From Lacisediminihabitans sp040549525 (lineage in GTDB: Bacteria; Actinomycetota; Actinomycetes; Actinomycetales; Microbacteriaceae): 64,000 bases of DNA. This document shows, piece after piece, positions 50,999 through 59,407 of the stretch (the first letter of the stretch is position 1; each line of letters starts with the position of its first letter). The position numbers were made by a program, and so were the translations under genes. The notes beneath the pieces were generated by a model that saw nothing but the letters and a program-made list of their open reading frames with translations, was not told the DNA's origin and searched no databases. The stretch covers positions 558,001-622,000 of the forward strand of contig NZ_JBEPTM010000001.1 in NCBI RefSeq assembly GCF_040549525.1. The letters are read 5' to 3'.

Positions 50999-52297
50999 AT
51001 GGCCATCGAAGCCTTCGACGTCGTCGACCTCATCCACGCCAAGCGCGATCGCGGGGTGCTCTCGACGGAGCAGATCCGCTGGCTGGTGGACGCGTATACC
51101 CGGGGCTACGTCGCCGACGAGCAGATGGCCGCCATGGCGATGGCGATCTTCCTCAACGGCATGGAGCGGAGGGAGATCCGTGATCTCACGCTCGCCATGA
51201 TCGCCTCCGGCGAGACGATGGACTTCTCGGGCCTGTCCAAGAAGACGACCGACAAGCACTCCACCGGAGGCGTCGGCGACAAGATCACGCTTCCCCTCGC
51301 CCCGCTGGTGGCGAGCTTCGGAGTGGCCGTTCCCCAGCTCTCCGGCCGCGGTCTCGGGCACACCGGTGGCACGCTCGACAAGCTCGAGTCGATCCCCGGC
51401 TGGCAGGCGAACATCTCCGGGGAGAGGATGCGCGAGATCCTGGATGACGTCGGTGCGGTGGTCTGTGCGGCGGGATCGGGCCTCGCTCCCGCCGACGGCA
51501 AGCTCTACGCCCTGCGCGACATCACCGGAACCGTCGAGTCGATCCCCCTCATCGCATCGTCGATCATGTCCAAGAAGATCGCCGAAGGCACATCCGCACT
51601 CGTGCTCGATGTGAAGTTCGGCTCCGGGGCATTCCTCAAGGACATCGCCCAGTCGCGCGAGCTCGCCCAGACGATGGTGGCGCTCGGTGAGGATGCCGGG
51701 GTCGCGACATCCGCTCTTCTCACGAACATGAACGTGCCACTCGGTCTGGCCATCGGCAATGCCAACGAGGTGCGTGAATCGGTGGAGGTGCTCGCCGGTG
51801 GTGGCCCATCGGACATCGTCGCGCTCACCGTGGCACTCGCCCGCGAGATGCTCAGGCACGCCGGGCAGCCGGACGCCGATGTGGAAGCGGCACTCGCCGA
51901 CGGACGCGCCATGGACAGCTGGAACCGGATGATCCGCGCGCAGGGTGGGGACCCAGCGGCCGCACTGCCGGTGGCGCGAGAGACTCATGTGGTGAGCGCA
52001 GAACGCGACGGCGTGCTCGTCGAGCAGCAGGCGCTTCCATTCGGAATCGCGGCCTGGCGGCTGGGAGCGGGGCGAGCGCGAAAGCAGGATCCGGTGCAGC
52101 ACGCCGCAGGCATCGACCTTCACGCAAAGCCGGGAGACCGGGTCACCGCTGGGCAGCCGCTCTTCACCCTCAGTGCCGACGAGCCGGAGCGATTCGCCCG
52201 GGCGCTCGAGGCCCTGGAAGGGGCGTACCGTGTGGGAGAGGCGGGCGAGGAGATCCTTGATGGAGGCCCGCTGATCGCCGAACGAATTGGAGCCTGA
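50999..52297 (+). CDS. deoA: Thymidine/pyrimidine-nucleoside phosphorylase
   Basis: Phosphorolytic enzyme (432 aa) cleaving thymidine or deoxyuridine to base and deoxyribose 1-phosphate. N-terminal helices begin FDVVDLIHAKRDRGVLS; the phosphate-binding KTTDKHSTGGVGDK and the signature SGRGLGHTGGTLDKLESIPG are intact. The C-terminal alpha/beta domain ends FALDSG-type in relatives and here in EEILDGGPLI. Its stop overlaps the next small membrane gene. Confidence 0.95.
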   Translation: MAIEAFDVVDLIHAKRDRGVLSTEQIRWLVDAYTRGYVADEQMAAMAMAIFLNGMERREIRDLTLAMIASGETMDFSGLSKKTTDKHSTGGVGDKITLPLAPLVASFGVAVPQLSGRGLGHTGGTLDKLESIPGWQANISGERMREILDDVGAVVCAAGSGLAPADGKLYALRDITGTVESIPLIASSIMSKKIAEGTSALVLDVKFGSGAFLKDIAQSRELAQTMVALGEDAGVATSALLTNMNVPLGLAIGNANEVRESVEVLAGGGPSDIVALTVALAREMLRHAGQPDADVEAALADGRAMDSWNRMIRAQGGDPAAALPVARETHVVSAERDGVLVEQQALPFGIAAWRLGAGRARKQDPVQHAAGIDLHAKPGDRVTAGQPLFTLSADEPERFARALEALEGAYRVGEAGEEILDGGPLIAERIGA

Positions 52298-52590
52298 TGT
52301 CACGCCGTAAGGACCGCCTGGACTGGATGTTCCGCAGCCGCGAGAACGGCAGGATCACCATCGGCCAGGCCGCGAACCTCGAGCAGAAGATCTTCTCGGG
52401 GGCGACACTCGTTGGCGTGATGCTGCCCGCATCCAAGTTGCGCACCGGAGTCGGCGTCGTCGCGGTGCTCGCGCTGGTCGTCTGGGCGGTCGACGAAATC
52501 GCTCGAGGAGTCAACCCGTTCCGGCGCATCCTCGGCGGGGCGGCCCTCGGCGGGCTGACCTTGCTCGCCGTGCGTCGGCCCCGCGACTGA
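52297..52590 (+). CDS. Small hypothetical membrane protein
   Basis: A 97-aa protein with two hydrophobic stretches (TGVGVVAVLALVVWAVDEIA about 50-69 and ILGGAALGGLTLLAV about 78-92) and a basic N-terminus (MSRRKDRLDWMFRSRENGRI). The ATG overlaps the deoA stop (TGATG), so it is probably the last gene of the nucleoside operon. No family recognised and no obvious link to nucleoside metabolism. Confidence 0.7.
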   Translation: MSRRKDRLDWMFRSRENGRITIGQAANLEQKIFSGATLVGVMLPASKLRTGVGVVAVLALVVWAVDEIARGVNPFRRILGGAALGGLTLLAVRRPRD

Positions 52591-52644
52591 GGCATCCGTC
52601 CCGCCCTTCCGCGCGCCCGCCTGTTCGCCCTGTTCGCCCTGTTC

Positions 52645-52741
52645 ATCATTCAGGAACATGCGGGGCGGGAGTGACTGGAGTTGCTGGAGTGACACTCATT
52701 GCTCCCGCTGGGCACTTCCGTCACAGAAGTTCCTGAATGAT
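52645..52741. repeat. 97-bp palindromic element, family I, copy 2
   Basis: Perfect arms ATCATTCAGGAA (52645-52656) and TTCCTGAATGAT (52730-52741). The interior starts CATGCGGGGCGGGAGTGACT and contains CTTCCGTCACAG near the right end. First member of a close pair in the gap between convergent deoA-operon and nucleoside hydrolase genes. Confidence 0.93.
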
Positions 52742-52783
52742 GAGGTTGCGCGCTCGTGATGGGACTGCGCGATCGTGGTTTTC

Positions 52784-52880
52784 ATCATTCAGGAACACGT
52801 GGGGCTGGAGTGAATGGAGTGTCAGATCGATGCCTCACCGGTCTCGGTATTCACTCCCGTCCCGGATGTTCCTGAATGAT
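52784..52880. repeat. 97-bp palindromic element, family I, copy 3
   Basis: Perfect arms at 52784-52795 and 52869-52880. Inner bases GGAGTGAAT (left) and ATTCACTCC (right) extend the palindrome, so the whole unit can fold as a long imperfect hairpin. It lies 42 bp from copy 2; together they fill almost all of the 312-bp gap, which holds no gene. Confidence 0.93.
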
Positions 52881-52902
52881 GCGAACCGGAGGGCAACGGT
52901 CG

Positions 52903-53850
52903 CTACCGGGACGGGTCGCCGATGCGCACCAGGGCATCCACGATCAGGTCCCAGAAGCGCGGGACATCCAGTGCGGTCGCCGCATGGGTGGTGCACTCCT
53001 CCGGCGCCTCGGAGCGGAAGTCGGCGACCGTCATGCCGAGGGTCAGCATGCCGGCCAGCTCGATGTCCAGCGGAACGCGCACCACGGTCATCACGCTCGG
53101 GTCGATGACGAGGGCGACGGCGCAGGGATCGTGCACGGGCGGGTGCTCGAAGCCCTGGGCGTTGCGATAGGTGGTGCCGAAGAAGTCGAGCAGCTCGACG
53201 ACGAACCGTGCCGGCGCGGTGTCGACGGCGGCGATGGCCGCGACGACCTCCGGGGTCGCGAGGGCCTGGTGCGTGACATCCAGCCCCACCATCGTGAGCT
53301 TCCACCTCTCGTTGAAGACGATGTGAGCCGCCTCCGGATCGATCACGATGTTGAACTCCGCCGCGGCGCTCCAGTTGCCGACGTGATAACCGCCGCCCAT
53401 CAGCACGACCTCCTTCACGAGCGAGGCGATGCGCGGCTCCTTCCGCACGGCGAGGGCGATGTTGGTGAGCGCGCCGGTCGGCACGAGGGTGATGGTCTGG
53501 GCAGGCGCAGCCATGACCGTGTCGATGATGAGATCGACGGCGTGCCGTGGATCGGGCGCGAACAGGGGCTGCGGGAGCTCCGGTCCGTCGAGGCCGGATG
53601 CGCCGTGGATCGACTCTGCAACCTCCGCGGTGCGCACCAGGGGCCGGTGGGCGCCGGCGGCAAACGGGATACCGGTGATTCCGGCGATCCGGGCGATTGC
53701 GAGCGCGTTGCGGGTGACCTTCTCGATGGTCTGGTTTCCGTGCACCGTCGTCACCGCGACCAGCTCGATCTCGGGGCTACCGTGAGCAAGGATCAGAGCG
53801 ATCGCGTCATCGTGCCCCGGGTCACAATCGAGAATGATCTTCTTGGCCAT
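52903..53850 (-). CDS. Inosine-uridine preferring nucleoside hydrolase
   Basis: Ca2+-dependent N-ribohydrolase (315 aa) releasing ribose and base from nucleosides. The signature DCDPGHDDAIALILAHG is at residues 8-24; GAHRPL, LVPTGALTNIALAV and the later HDPCAVALVIDP Asp ligand region are all present. Transcribed away from adenosine deaminase, whose start is 42 bp distant, so the two share a short divergent promoter region. Confidence 0.93.
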   Translation of the reverse strand: MAKKIILDCDPGHDDAIALILAHGSPEIELVAVTTVHGNQTIEKVTRNALAIARIAGITGIPFAAGAHRPLVRTAEVAESIHGASGLDGPELPQPLFAPDPRHAVDLIIDTVMAAPAQTITLVPTGALTNIALAVRKEPRIASLVKEVVLMGGGYHVGNWSAAAEFNIVIDPEAAHIVFNERWKLTMVGLDVTHQALATPEVVAAIAAVDTAPARFVVELLDFFGTTYRNAQGFEHPPVHDPCAVALVIDPSVMTVVRVPLDIELAGMLTLGMTVADFRSEAPEECTTHAATALDVPRFWDLIVDALVRIGDPSR

Positions 53851-53892
53851 TCCGTCAGGTTAGCGGCCGGTGGCACCCGATAGATTTGGGGC

Positions 53893-55008
53893 ATGACCTC
53901 CTCAGACTTCTTCATGCCCGGCGGCGGCGCGAACATCACCGCGCTGCCCAAGGTCTCACTCCACGACCACCTCGACGGGGGCCTCCGTCCACAGACCATC
54001 ATCGAACTCGCCGGCGAGATCGGCTTCGAGCTTCCCGAGACGGATGCCGTGGCGCTCGCCGACTGGTTCGCCGAGAAGGCGGATTCCGGCTCACTCGTCG
54101 AGTACCTCAAGACCTTCGATATCACCACCGCCGTCATGCAGACGGCAGCGGGGCTCACGCGCGTCGCCCGCGAGTTCGTCGAGGACCTCGATGCCGACGG
54201 CGTGATCTACGGCGAGATCCGGTGGGCTCCCGAGCAGCACCTTTCCGGCGGTCTCACCCTCGACGAGGCCGTCGAGGCGGTGCAGGAAGGCATCGAGGAG
54301 GGCATCGACGCCGTCTCCGAGGCGGGACGCAGCATCCGGATCGGGCAGTTGGTCACTGCCATGCGTCACGCCGATCGCGGGCTCGAGATCGCCGAACTCG
54401 CTGTGCGACACCGCAACAACGGGGTCGTCGGCTTCGACATCGCGGGCGCCGAGGCCGGATTCCCTGCTGGCAACCACCGCGAGGCCTTCGACTACCTCGC
54501 GTCACACTACTTTCCCACGACGGTGCATGCGGGCGAGGCCGACGGCCTCGAGAGTATTCGTGGAGCGCTGTTCGACGGCCGTGCGCTGCGCCTCGGGCAC
54601 GGCGTGCGCCTCGCCGAGGACATCACGGTGGACCGTTCCGACGACGAGAACACCTACGTCGAGCTCGGGCGGTTGTCGCAATGGGTGAAGGATCGGGAGA
54701 TCGCCCTCGAGTTGAGTCCCTCGTCGAACCTCCAGACGGGCGCGATCGCGAAATGGGGCGACGAGCTCATCGATCACCCCTTCGACCTGCTCTACCAGCT
54801 CGGCTTCCGAGTGACGGTCAACACCGATAACCGCCTGATGAGCCGTACGTCGCTGAGTCGCGAGCTCGCACTGCTCGCGGAGACCTTCGACTACGACCTG
54901 ACCGACCTCGAGGTGTTCCAACTCAATGCCGCCGGATCTACCTTCCTTCCGTTCGAAGAGCGTGAAGAGCTGGCCGATCGCATCAGCGCCGGTTTCGAGC
55001 GGGCCTGA
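53893..55008 (+). CDS. add: Adenosine deaminase
   Basis: Zinc hydrolase (371 aa) converting adenosine or deoxyadenosine to inosine forms. Zinc and catalytic residues appear in VSLHDHLDGGLRP (HxH), TVHAGEADG (His, Glu), LGHGVRL (His) and VTVNTDNRLMS (Asp pair). It overlaps the EIIA gene at TGATG, heading a five-gene + strand run (add, EIIA, EIIB, SAHH-like, IclR). Confidence 0.94.
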   Translation: MTSSDFFMPGGGANITALPKVSLHDHLDGGLRPQTIIELAGEIGFELPETDAVALADWFAEKADSGSLVEYLKTFDITTAVMQTAAGLTRVAREFVEDLDADGVIYGEIRWAPEQHLSGGLTLDEAVEAVQEGIEEGIDAVSEAGRSIRIGQLVTAMRHADRGLEIAELAVRHRNNGVVGFDIAGAEAGFPAGNHREAFDYLASHYFPTTVHAGEADGLESIRGALFDGRALRLGHGVRLAEDITVDRSDDENTYVELGRLSQWVKDREIALELSPSSNLQTGAIAKWGDELIDHPFDLLYQLGFRVTVNTDNRLMSRTSLSRELALLAETFDYDLTDLEVFQLNAAGSTFLPFEEREELADRISAGFERA

Positions 55009-55454
55009 TGCCCCTTCCCCTTCTCGCCGAGTCGGCGATCATCGTGGGAGCCGAGGCCGGTGACTGGCGGGAGGCGGTGCGGCTGGCCGGCCGCGCCCTC
55101 ACGGCCTCCGGTGCCACCCGACCGGGCTATGCCGATGAGATGATCCGCATGATCGACGAACACGGACCTTACGTCGTGATCGCGCCGGGGCTCGCGCTCG
55201 CGCACGCACGCCCCGGGCCGGATGTGCTCACCGACGGCCTCGCCGTGGTGACGCTCGCCACTCCGGTGTCCTTCGGGCATCCGCACAACGACCCGGTGAG
55301 TGTGGTGCTCGGCCTTGCGATCAAGTCGGCTGACACGCACATCGAGGCGGTCGCCGAGCTCGCGAACGTCTTCAACGACTCGAGCGCGATCGCCCAGCTG
55401 GCGGCCGCGACCTCAGCCTCCCAGGTGCTGCAGATCATGGGGAACCGCTCGTGA
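55008..55454 (+). CDS. PTS EIIA protein, mannitol/fructose/ascorbate type
   Basis: Phosphocarrier (148 aa) of the PTS_EIIA_2 fold. The phosphorylatable His is in APGLALAHARPG (residue about 64), followed by LATPVSFGHPHNDPVSVVLG as in UlaC/SgaA-like proteins. It overlaps add and the EIIB gene. No EIIC membrane gene lies nearby, so the pair may serve a distant permease or a regulatory role. Confidence 0.85.
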   Translation: MPLPLLAESAIIVGAEAGDWREAVRLAGRALTASGATRPGYADEMIRMIDEHGPYVVIAPGLALAHARPGPDVLTDGLAVVTLATPVSFGHPHNDPVSVVLGLAIKSADTHIEAVAELANVFNDSSAIAQLAAATSASQVLQIMGNRS

Positions 55455-55723
55455 AGATCGTTGCGATCTGCGGGGCGGGGATCGGCAGCTCCGGCATCCT
55501 CAAGGTGAACGCGGAGCGGGTGCTCGCGCGGCTCGGCCTGGAGGCGGATGTCACGGCCGCCCATCTCTCGAGCCTCAGCGGCGATGCGGCGGACGCCCAG
55601 GTCATCCTCACCTCCGCCGAATTCGTGGACGCGATCGGACCGACGAACGCCGATGTGATCGTGATCGAGAACTACTTCGACACCGCGGAACTGGCTCGGA
55701 AGCTCGAAGTGGCACTCGGCTAA
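55451..55723 (+). CDS. PTS EIIB protein, ascorbate/galactitol type
   Basis: Small phosphocarrier (90 aa) with the P-loop-like active site ICGAGIGSSGILK containing the phosphocysteine (Cys8), near the N-terminus as in UlaB/GatB-like EIIB domains. GTG 55451 overlaps the EIIA stop (GTGA). A 73-bp AT-rich gap separates it from the SAHH-like gene. Confidence 0.85.
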   Translation: MKIVAICGAGIGSSGILKVNAERVLARLGLEADVTAAHLSSLSGDAADAQVILTSAEFVDAIGPTNADVIVIENYFDTAELARKLEVALG

Positions 55724-55724
55724 A

Positions 55725-55761
55725 GTTTCATATATAAAAACTGCTTTCATAGGCGTATGCT
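55725..55761 (+). promoter_or_regulatory. AT-rich promoter/operator upstream of the SAHH-like gene
   Basis: GTTTCATATATAAAAAC (55725-55741) has GTTT / AAAC ends and is strikingly AT-rich for this genome; TTTCAT recurs at 55745, and TATGCT (55756-55761) fits a TANNNT -10 box. The IclR gene two genes downstream is the obvious candidate regulator; IclR operators are often AT-rich semi-palindromes. Confidence 0.5.
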
Positions 55762-55796
55762 CGGCGGTAGTCATCCCGTCCGAGTGAGGAACGCCC

Positions 55797-56975
55797 ATGT
55801 CCAGTGAACTCGTCGAACGCGGCCATCAGCGGCTGGAATGGATCCGGTCGCGGATGTCGCTGCTCGCGGCCGCACGGAAGGAATTCGCAGCTTCCCAGCC
55901 CTTCGCCGGGCGCCGGATCGGCGTCGCGATCCACCTCGATCCGAAGACCGCAGTGTTGCTCGAAGTGCTCGCTGCTGGCGGGGCGGAGGTCGTGGCGACC
56001 GGCAACCATGGATCGACCCAGGACGACATGGTTGCCGTCCTGCGCGAGCAGGGTCTCGTCGTGTTCGGCCGACGGGACGACACCATCGAACAGCACCGGT
56101 CCAATGTCGCGAGTGTGCTCGATGCGAACCCCGACATGATCCTCGACAACGGGGCGGACCTCATCGCGGGAGTGGTGGAGCGCGGTATCGCCACGCGCAT
56201 CATCGGCGCGACCGAAGAGACGACATCGGGTGCCGACCGGCTGCGAGGCGAACTCGTCGAGCACATCCCCTTTCCCGTCATCGTCATCAACGACAGCCCC
56301 CTCAAGGCGATCGGCGAGAATCGGCACGCCGTCGGTCAGTCCGTCGTCGAGAGCCTCATGCGTATCACCGGGCTCATGCTGCCCGGTCGCCGCTTCGTCG
56401 TCGTGGGTTACGGCTGGTGCGGCCGCGGTATCGCCCAGTACCTTCGAGCGCTCGGCGGCCGGGTCGCGATCGCCGAAGTGGATGACCTCAAGGCATTCGA
56501 GGCGGCGTTGGACGGCTATCGGGTGGCACCGATCGCCGAACTCGCGGGATGGGCGCAGACGGTCATCACGGCCACCGGGCGCCCGGCGGTGATCGGAGCA
56601 TCCGAGTTCCCCCTGCTCGAATCCGGCACCGTGCTCGCCAACAGCGGGCACTTCGACTGGGAGATCGACGTGCCGACCCTCACCGCCACCGCCAGTCGGG
56701 TCGTGCCGGTGGATGACGCGATCGAGCGGGTGGAATTCGCCGACGGGCGTCACGTCGTGCTTCTCGCCGGTGGGCGCATGGTCAACCTGGCCGGTCGCGA
56801 ACCCCGTGGGAATTCGCTCGAATCGATGGACCTCGGCTTCCTCCTCCAGGCGCTCTCCCTCGAACGGATCGCCGGATCCGCCGCCGGGCTCCCGTCCGGC
56901 GCCCAGCCCGTGCCCGACGACCTCAATCGCCTCATCGCACGCCGGATGGTCGCGGCGATGTCGGCATCCCGATGA
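55797..56975 (+). CDS. S-adenosylhomocysteine hydrolase superfamily protein, divergent
   Basis: Rossmann-type enzyme (392 aa) related to adenosylhomocysteinase, which splits SAH into adenosine and homocysteine. Conserved are His46, GSTQD, the glutamate in ATEETTSG, Lys in VINDSPLK, the NAD motif GYGWCGRGIAQ and SGHFDWEID. Differences: the usual Asp-Asn after the Lys reads Glu-Asn, the canonical Cys is Val (ENRHAVGQS), and the C-terminal tail with Lys-Tyr is missing, ending ARRMVAAMSASR. It may act on SAH or another nucleoside thioether or analogue. It sits between PTS and IclR genes, next to add. Confidence 0.78.
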   Translation: MSSELVERGHQRLEWIRSRMSLLAAARKEFAASQPFAGRRIGVAIHLDPKTAVLLEVLAAGGAEVVATGNHGSTQDDMVAVLREQGLVVFGRRDDTIEQHRSNVASVLDANPDMILDNGADLIAGVVERGIATRIIGATEETTSGADRLRGELVEHIPFPVIVINDSPLKAIGENRHAVGQSVVESLMRITGLMLPGRRFVVVGYGWCGRGIAQYLRALGGRVAIAEVDDLKAFEAALDGYRVAPIAELAGWAQTVITATGRPAVIGASEFPLLESGTVLANSGHFDWEIDVPTLTATASRVVPVDDAIERVEFADGRHVVLLAGGRMVNLAGREPRGNSLESMDLGFLLQALSLERIAGSAAGLPSGAQPVPDDLNRLIARRMVAAMSASR

Positions 56976-57760
56976 GCGGGCCAGCGCTACCGGGTTCCGG
57001 GGCTCAGACACTCGACTCCCGGAAGTCCGAGTCGCAGGCTCCCGAGTACTCGGTTCCCGCGCTGGACAAGGCCCTCGACATCCTCGAACTCCTGGCCGCA
57101 CGATCCGGCGGGCTCAGCCAGGCTGCCATCGCCGAGGCCGTCGGTCGATCGGTCAGCCAGGTCTTCCGGGTGCTTCAGACGCTCGAGGCGCGTGGATACC
57201 TCGTGCGCGAGGAGGGATCGGGGCTCTATGCGTTGTCGGTCCAGATGTTCATGCTCGCCCATCGGCAGGAGCCGCTTCGCGGTCTCGAGGCCGCCGCGCT
57301 TCCGGCGATGCGGTCTTTCGTTGACGAGGTGCAGCAGTCCTGCAACCTCGGGGTTCTCTCGGCCGGCCGGGTTCTGGTGCTCGCGCAGGTGGAGAGTCCC
57401 GCGAACTTCGGGTTTCGCGTGCGGGTCGGATCGGACTTCCCGATCGAGGGCACCGCGACCGGTGCCGTCCTCGCGGCGTTCGGCGCTGAGTCGGTGATGG
57501 AGCCCTGGCTGCGCGGCCTTTCCGGCAGCGCTCGCGAGCGGGTCGAACGCGTGCGACTCCGGGGCTTCGAACGCGCGCACGACAGCCTCCAGCCGGGCAT
57601 CACCGACATCGTCTTTCCGGTCTTCGCGCGTGGAGACTCGGCCGTGGCGGCACTCACCGTTCCCTACGTCGCCACGAGCTTCAGCGCGGCGCGCACCCAG
57701 GAGGTGGAGGACCGGGCGCGGGCGGCGTCCGAAAGGATCTCAGGCGCGCTCGGCCATTAA
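56972..57760 (+). CDS. IclR family transcriptional regulator
   Basis: Regulator (262 aa) with an N-terminal winged helix (SVPALDKALDILELLAARSG, GLSQAAIAEAVGRSVSQVFR about 27-71) and an IclR effector-binding domain (FVDEVQQSCNLGVLSAGRVL, VGSDFPIEGTATGAVLAAFG). The ATG overlaps the SAHH-like stop by 4 bp, so it is probably autoregulated with that gene. Its 3' end overlaps the convergent phosphomutase gene by 21 bp. Confidence 0.92.
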   Translation: MSGPALPGSGAQTLDSRKSESQAPEYSVPALDKALDILELLAARSGGLSQAAIAEAVGRSVSQVFRVLQTLEARGYLVREEGSGLYALSVQMFMLAHRQEPLRGLEAAALPAMRSFVDEVQQSCNLGVLSAGRVLVLAQVESPANFGFRVRVGSDFPIEGTATGAVLAAFGAESVMEPWLRGLSGSARERVERVRLRGFERAHDSLQPGITDIVFPVFARGDSAVAALTVPYVATSFSAARTQEVEDRARAASERISGALGH

Positions 57761-59407
57761 CTGGCGCAGGGCAGATTCGAGCCGGTCGACAGCGCCCTGG
57801 GCGACCGCCTGCCGGTGCGCCGCGGTGCCATCGTCGCTCGACGCGTCGATGTAGACCTTCACCTTCGGTTCGGTGCCGCTCGGACGCACGATCACCCGCG
57901 ATCCATCATCGAGCTGGTAGCGCAGGATGTCGCTGGCGGGCAGACCGGCGAAGCCGTCCACGAAATCGTCGACCTGTCGAACGGCCACCGCGCCGATCCG
58001 CTCCGGCGGGGACTGCCGGAGCGAGGACATCAGTCGGGGGATGTCGGCGAGATCCGTCATCCGGATCGAGACCTGCGACGAGGCGAACGCACCGAACCGC
58101 TCGGCGAAGTCGGTGAGGTGATCGGTGACGGTGCGGCCGACGGCCTTGAGGTCCGACACGAGCCCCAGGAACTCGACCGCCGCCGAGATGCCATCCTTGT
58201 CGCGCACCTTCTCGGGGTCGACGAGGTAGCCGAGGGCCTCTTCGTAGCCGTAGGAGAGGCCGGGCACACGCGACACCCACTTGAATCCCGTGAGCGTGTC
58301 GACATAGTCGAGTCCGTAGTGGCGCGCCACCTCGGCGAGGGCGGGGGAGGAGACGATCGACGCCGCGAGGGTGCCGGAGGTGCCCGCCGCGGCGAGCCGC
58401 TCGGCCGCGCGCCAGCCCAGTAGCGCTCCGACCTGATTGCCGCTCAGCCGCTGCCACTCGCCGTCCACGTCGGGGATCCCGATGGCGAGGCGGTCGGCAT
58501 CCGGGTCGTTGGCGATCACCAGTTCGGCGTCGGCGGAGATGGCCGCATCGAACGCGAGATCCATCGCCCCCGGCTCCTCGGGGTTGGGAAAGGCGACGGT
58601 GGGGAAGGCCGCATCCGGCTCGATCTGCGCCGTCACGACTGTGGGTTCACCGAAACCGGCGTCGAGGAAGACGCGATGCGCCGTCTCCCAGCCGACCCCG
58701 TGCATCGCGGTGTACACGTAGCGCACCGCAGCCCGGGGACGACCAGCGATGGCTGCCGTGCGACGGACGTATTCGTCGATCACCCGTTCGTCTGCGGTCT
58801 CATACTCAGAGGAGCGGGGCAGGCGCAGGACGCTCGTTTCGGCCGCGATGGCCAGGATGTGCGCGGCGATCTCACCATCCAGTGGCGGGACGATCTGGGA
58901 GCCCTGGTCGGCGTCACCGAGGTAGACCTTGTAGCCGTTGTCCTGGGGCGGATTGTGGCTTGCCGTGACCATCACTCCGGCGCTGACGCCGAGCTCGCGC
59001 ACGGCGAAGGCGAGCACGGGAGTGGGCAGCAATCGGGGCAGCAGCACCGCGCGAACTCCGGCGCCGGCCATCAACTCCGCCGTGTCGGTGGCGAAGACCC
59101 TCGAGTTCTTGCGCCCGTCGTATCCGATCACCACGCTCGGTGTGCCCCCGCGGGAGACCAGGAAGCTCGCGAATCCGGCGGCAGCCTGGCTGACCAGCAC
59201 CCGGTTCATCCGGTTCGAGCCGGCTTCGATCCGGCCGCGAAGCCCCGCGGTGCCGAACTCGAGCCGGGTATCGAAGCGGTCGTGCAACTGCGCGATCGCG
59301 ACCTTGGAACCAGCCTCGGCATCCGTCAGGAGCAGGGCGAGTTCGGTGCGGGTCTCGTCATCCGGGTCCTGATCGTGCCAGGCTCGTGCGACGTCGATGA
59401 TGCTCAC
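57740..59407 (-). CDS. Phosphoglucomutase/phosphopentomutase (alpha-D-phosphohexomutase family)
   Basis: Phosphosugar mutase (555 aa) of the PGM2-like class. The phosphoserine loop is MVTASHNPPQDNGYKVY, the metal loop DPDADRLAI, the sugar-binding loop GYEEALGYL and the phosphate-contacting C-terminal RPSGTEPKVKVY. GTG 59407 overlaps the stop of the purine nucleoside phosphorylase gene, so ribose 1-phosphate to ribose 5-phosphate conversion is a likely role. Confidence 0.9.
   Translation of the reverse strand: MSIIDVARAWHDQDPDDETRTELALLLTDAEAGSKVAIAQLHDRFDTRLEFGTAGLRGRIEAGSNRMNRVLVSQAAAGFASFLVSRGGTPSVVIGYDGRKNSRVFATDTAELMAGAGVRAVLLPRLLPTPVLAFAVRELGVSAGVMVTASHNPPQDNGYKVYLGDADQGSQIVPPLDGEIAAHILAIAAETSVLRLPRSSEYETADERVIDEYVRRTAAIAGRPRAAVRYVYTAMHGVGWETAHRVFLDAGFGEPTVVTAQIEPDAAFPTVAFPNPEEPGAMDLAFDAAISADAELVIANDPDADRLAIGIPDVDGEWQRLSGNQVGALLGWRAAERLAAAGTSGTLAASIVSSPALAEVARHYGLDYVDTLTGFKWVSRVPGLSYGYEEALGYLVDPEKVRDKDGISAAVEFLGLVSDLKAVGRTVTDHLTDFAERFGAFASSQVSIRMTDLADIPRLMSSLRQSPPERIGAVAVRQVDDFVDGFAGLPASDILRYQLDDGSRVIVRPSGTEPKVKVYIDASSDDGTAAHRQAVAQGAVDRLESALRQLMAERA

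Noticed and set aside
57740..57760. Antisense overlap of IclR and phosphomutase 3' ends as a regulatory device
   Set aside because: A 21-bp convergent overlap is common in compact genomes and needs no special explanation.
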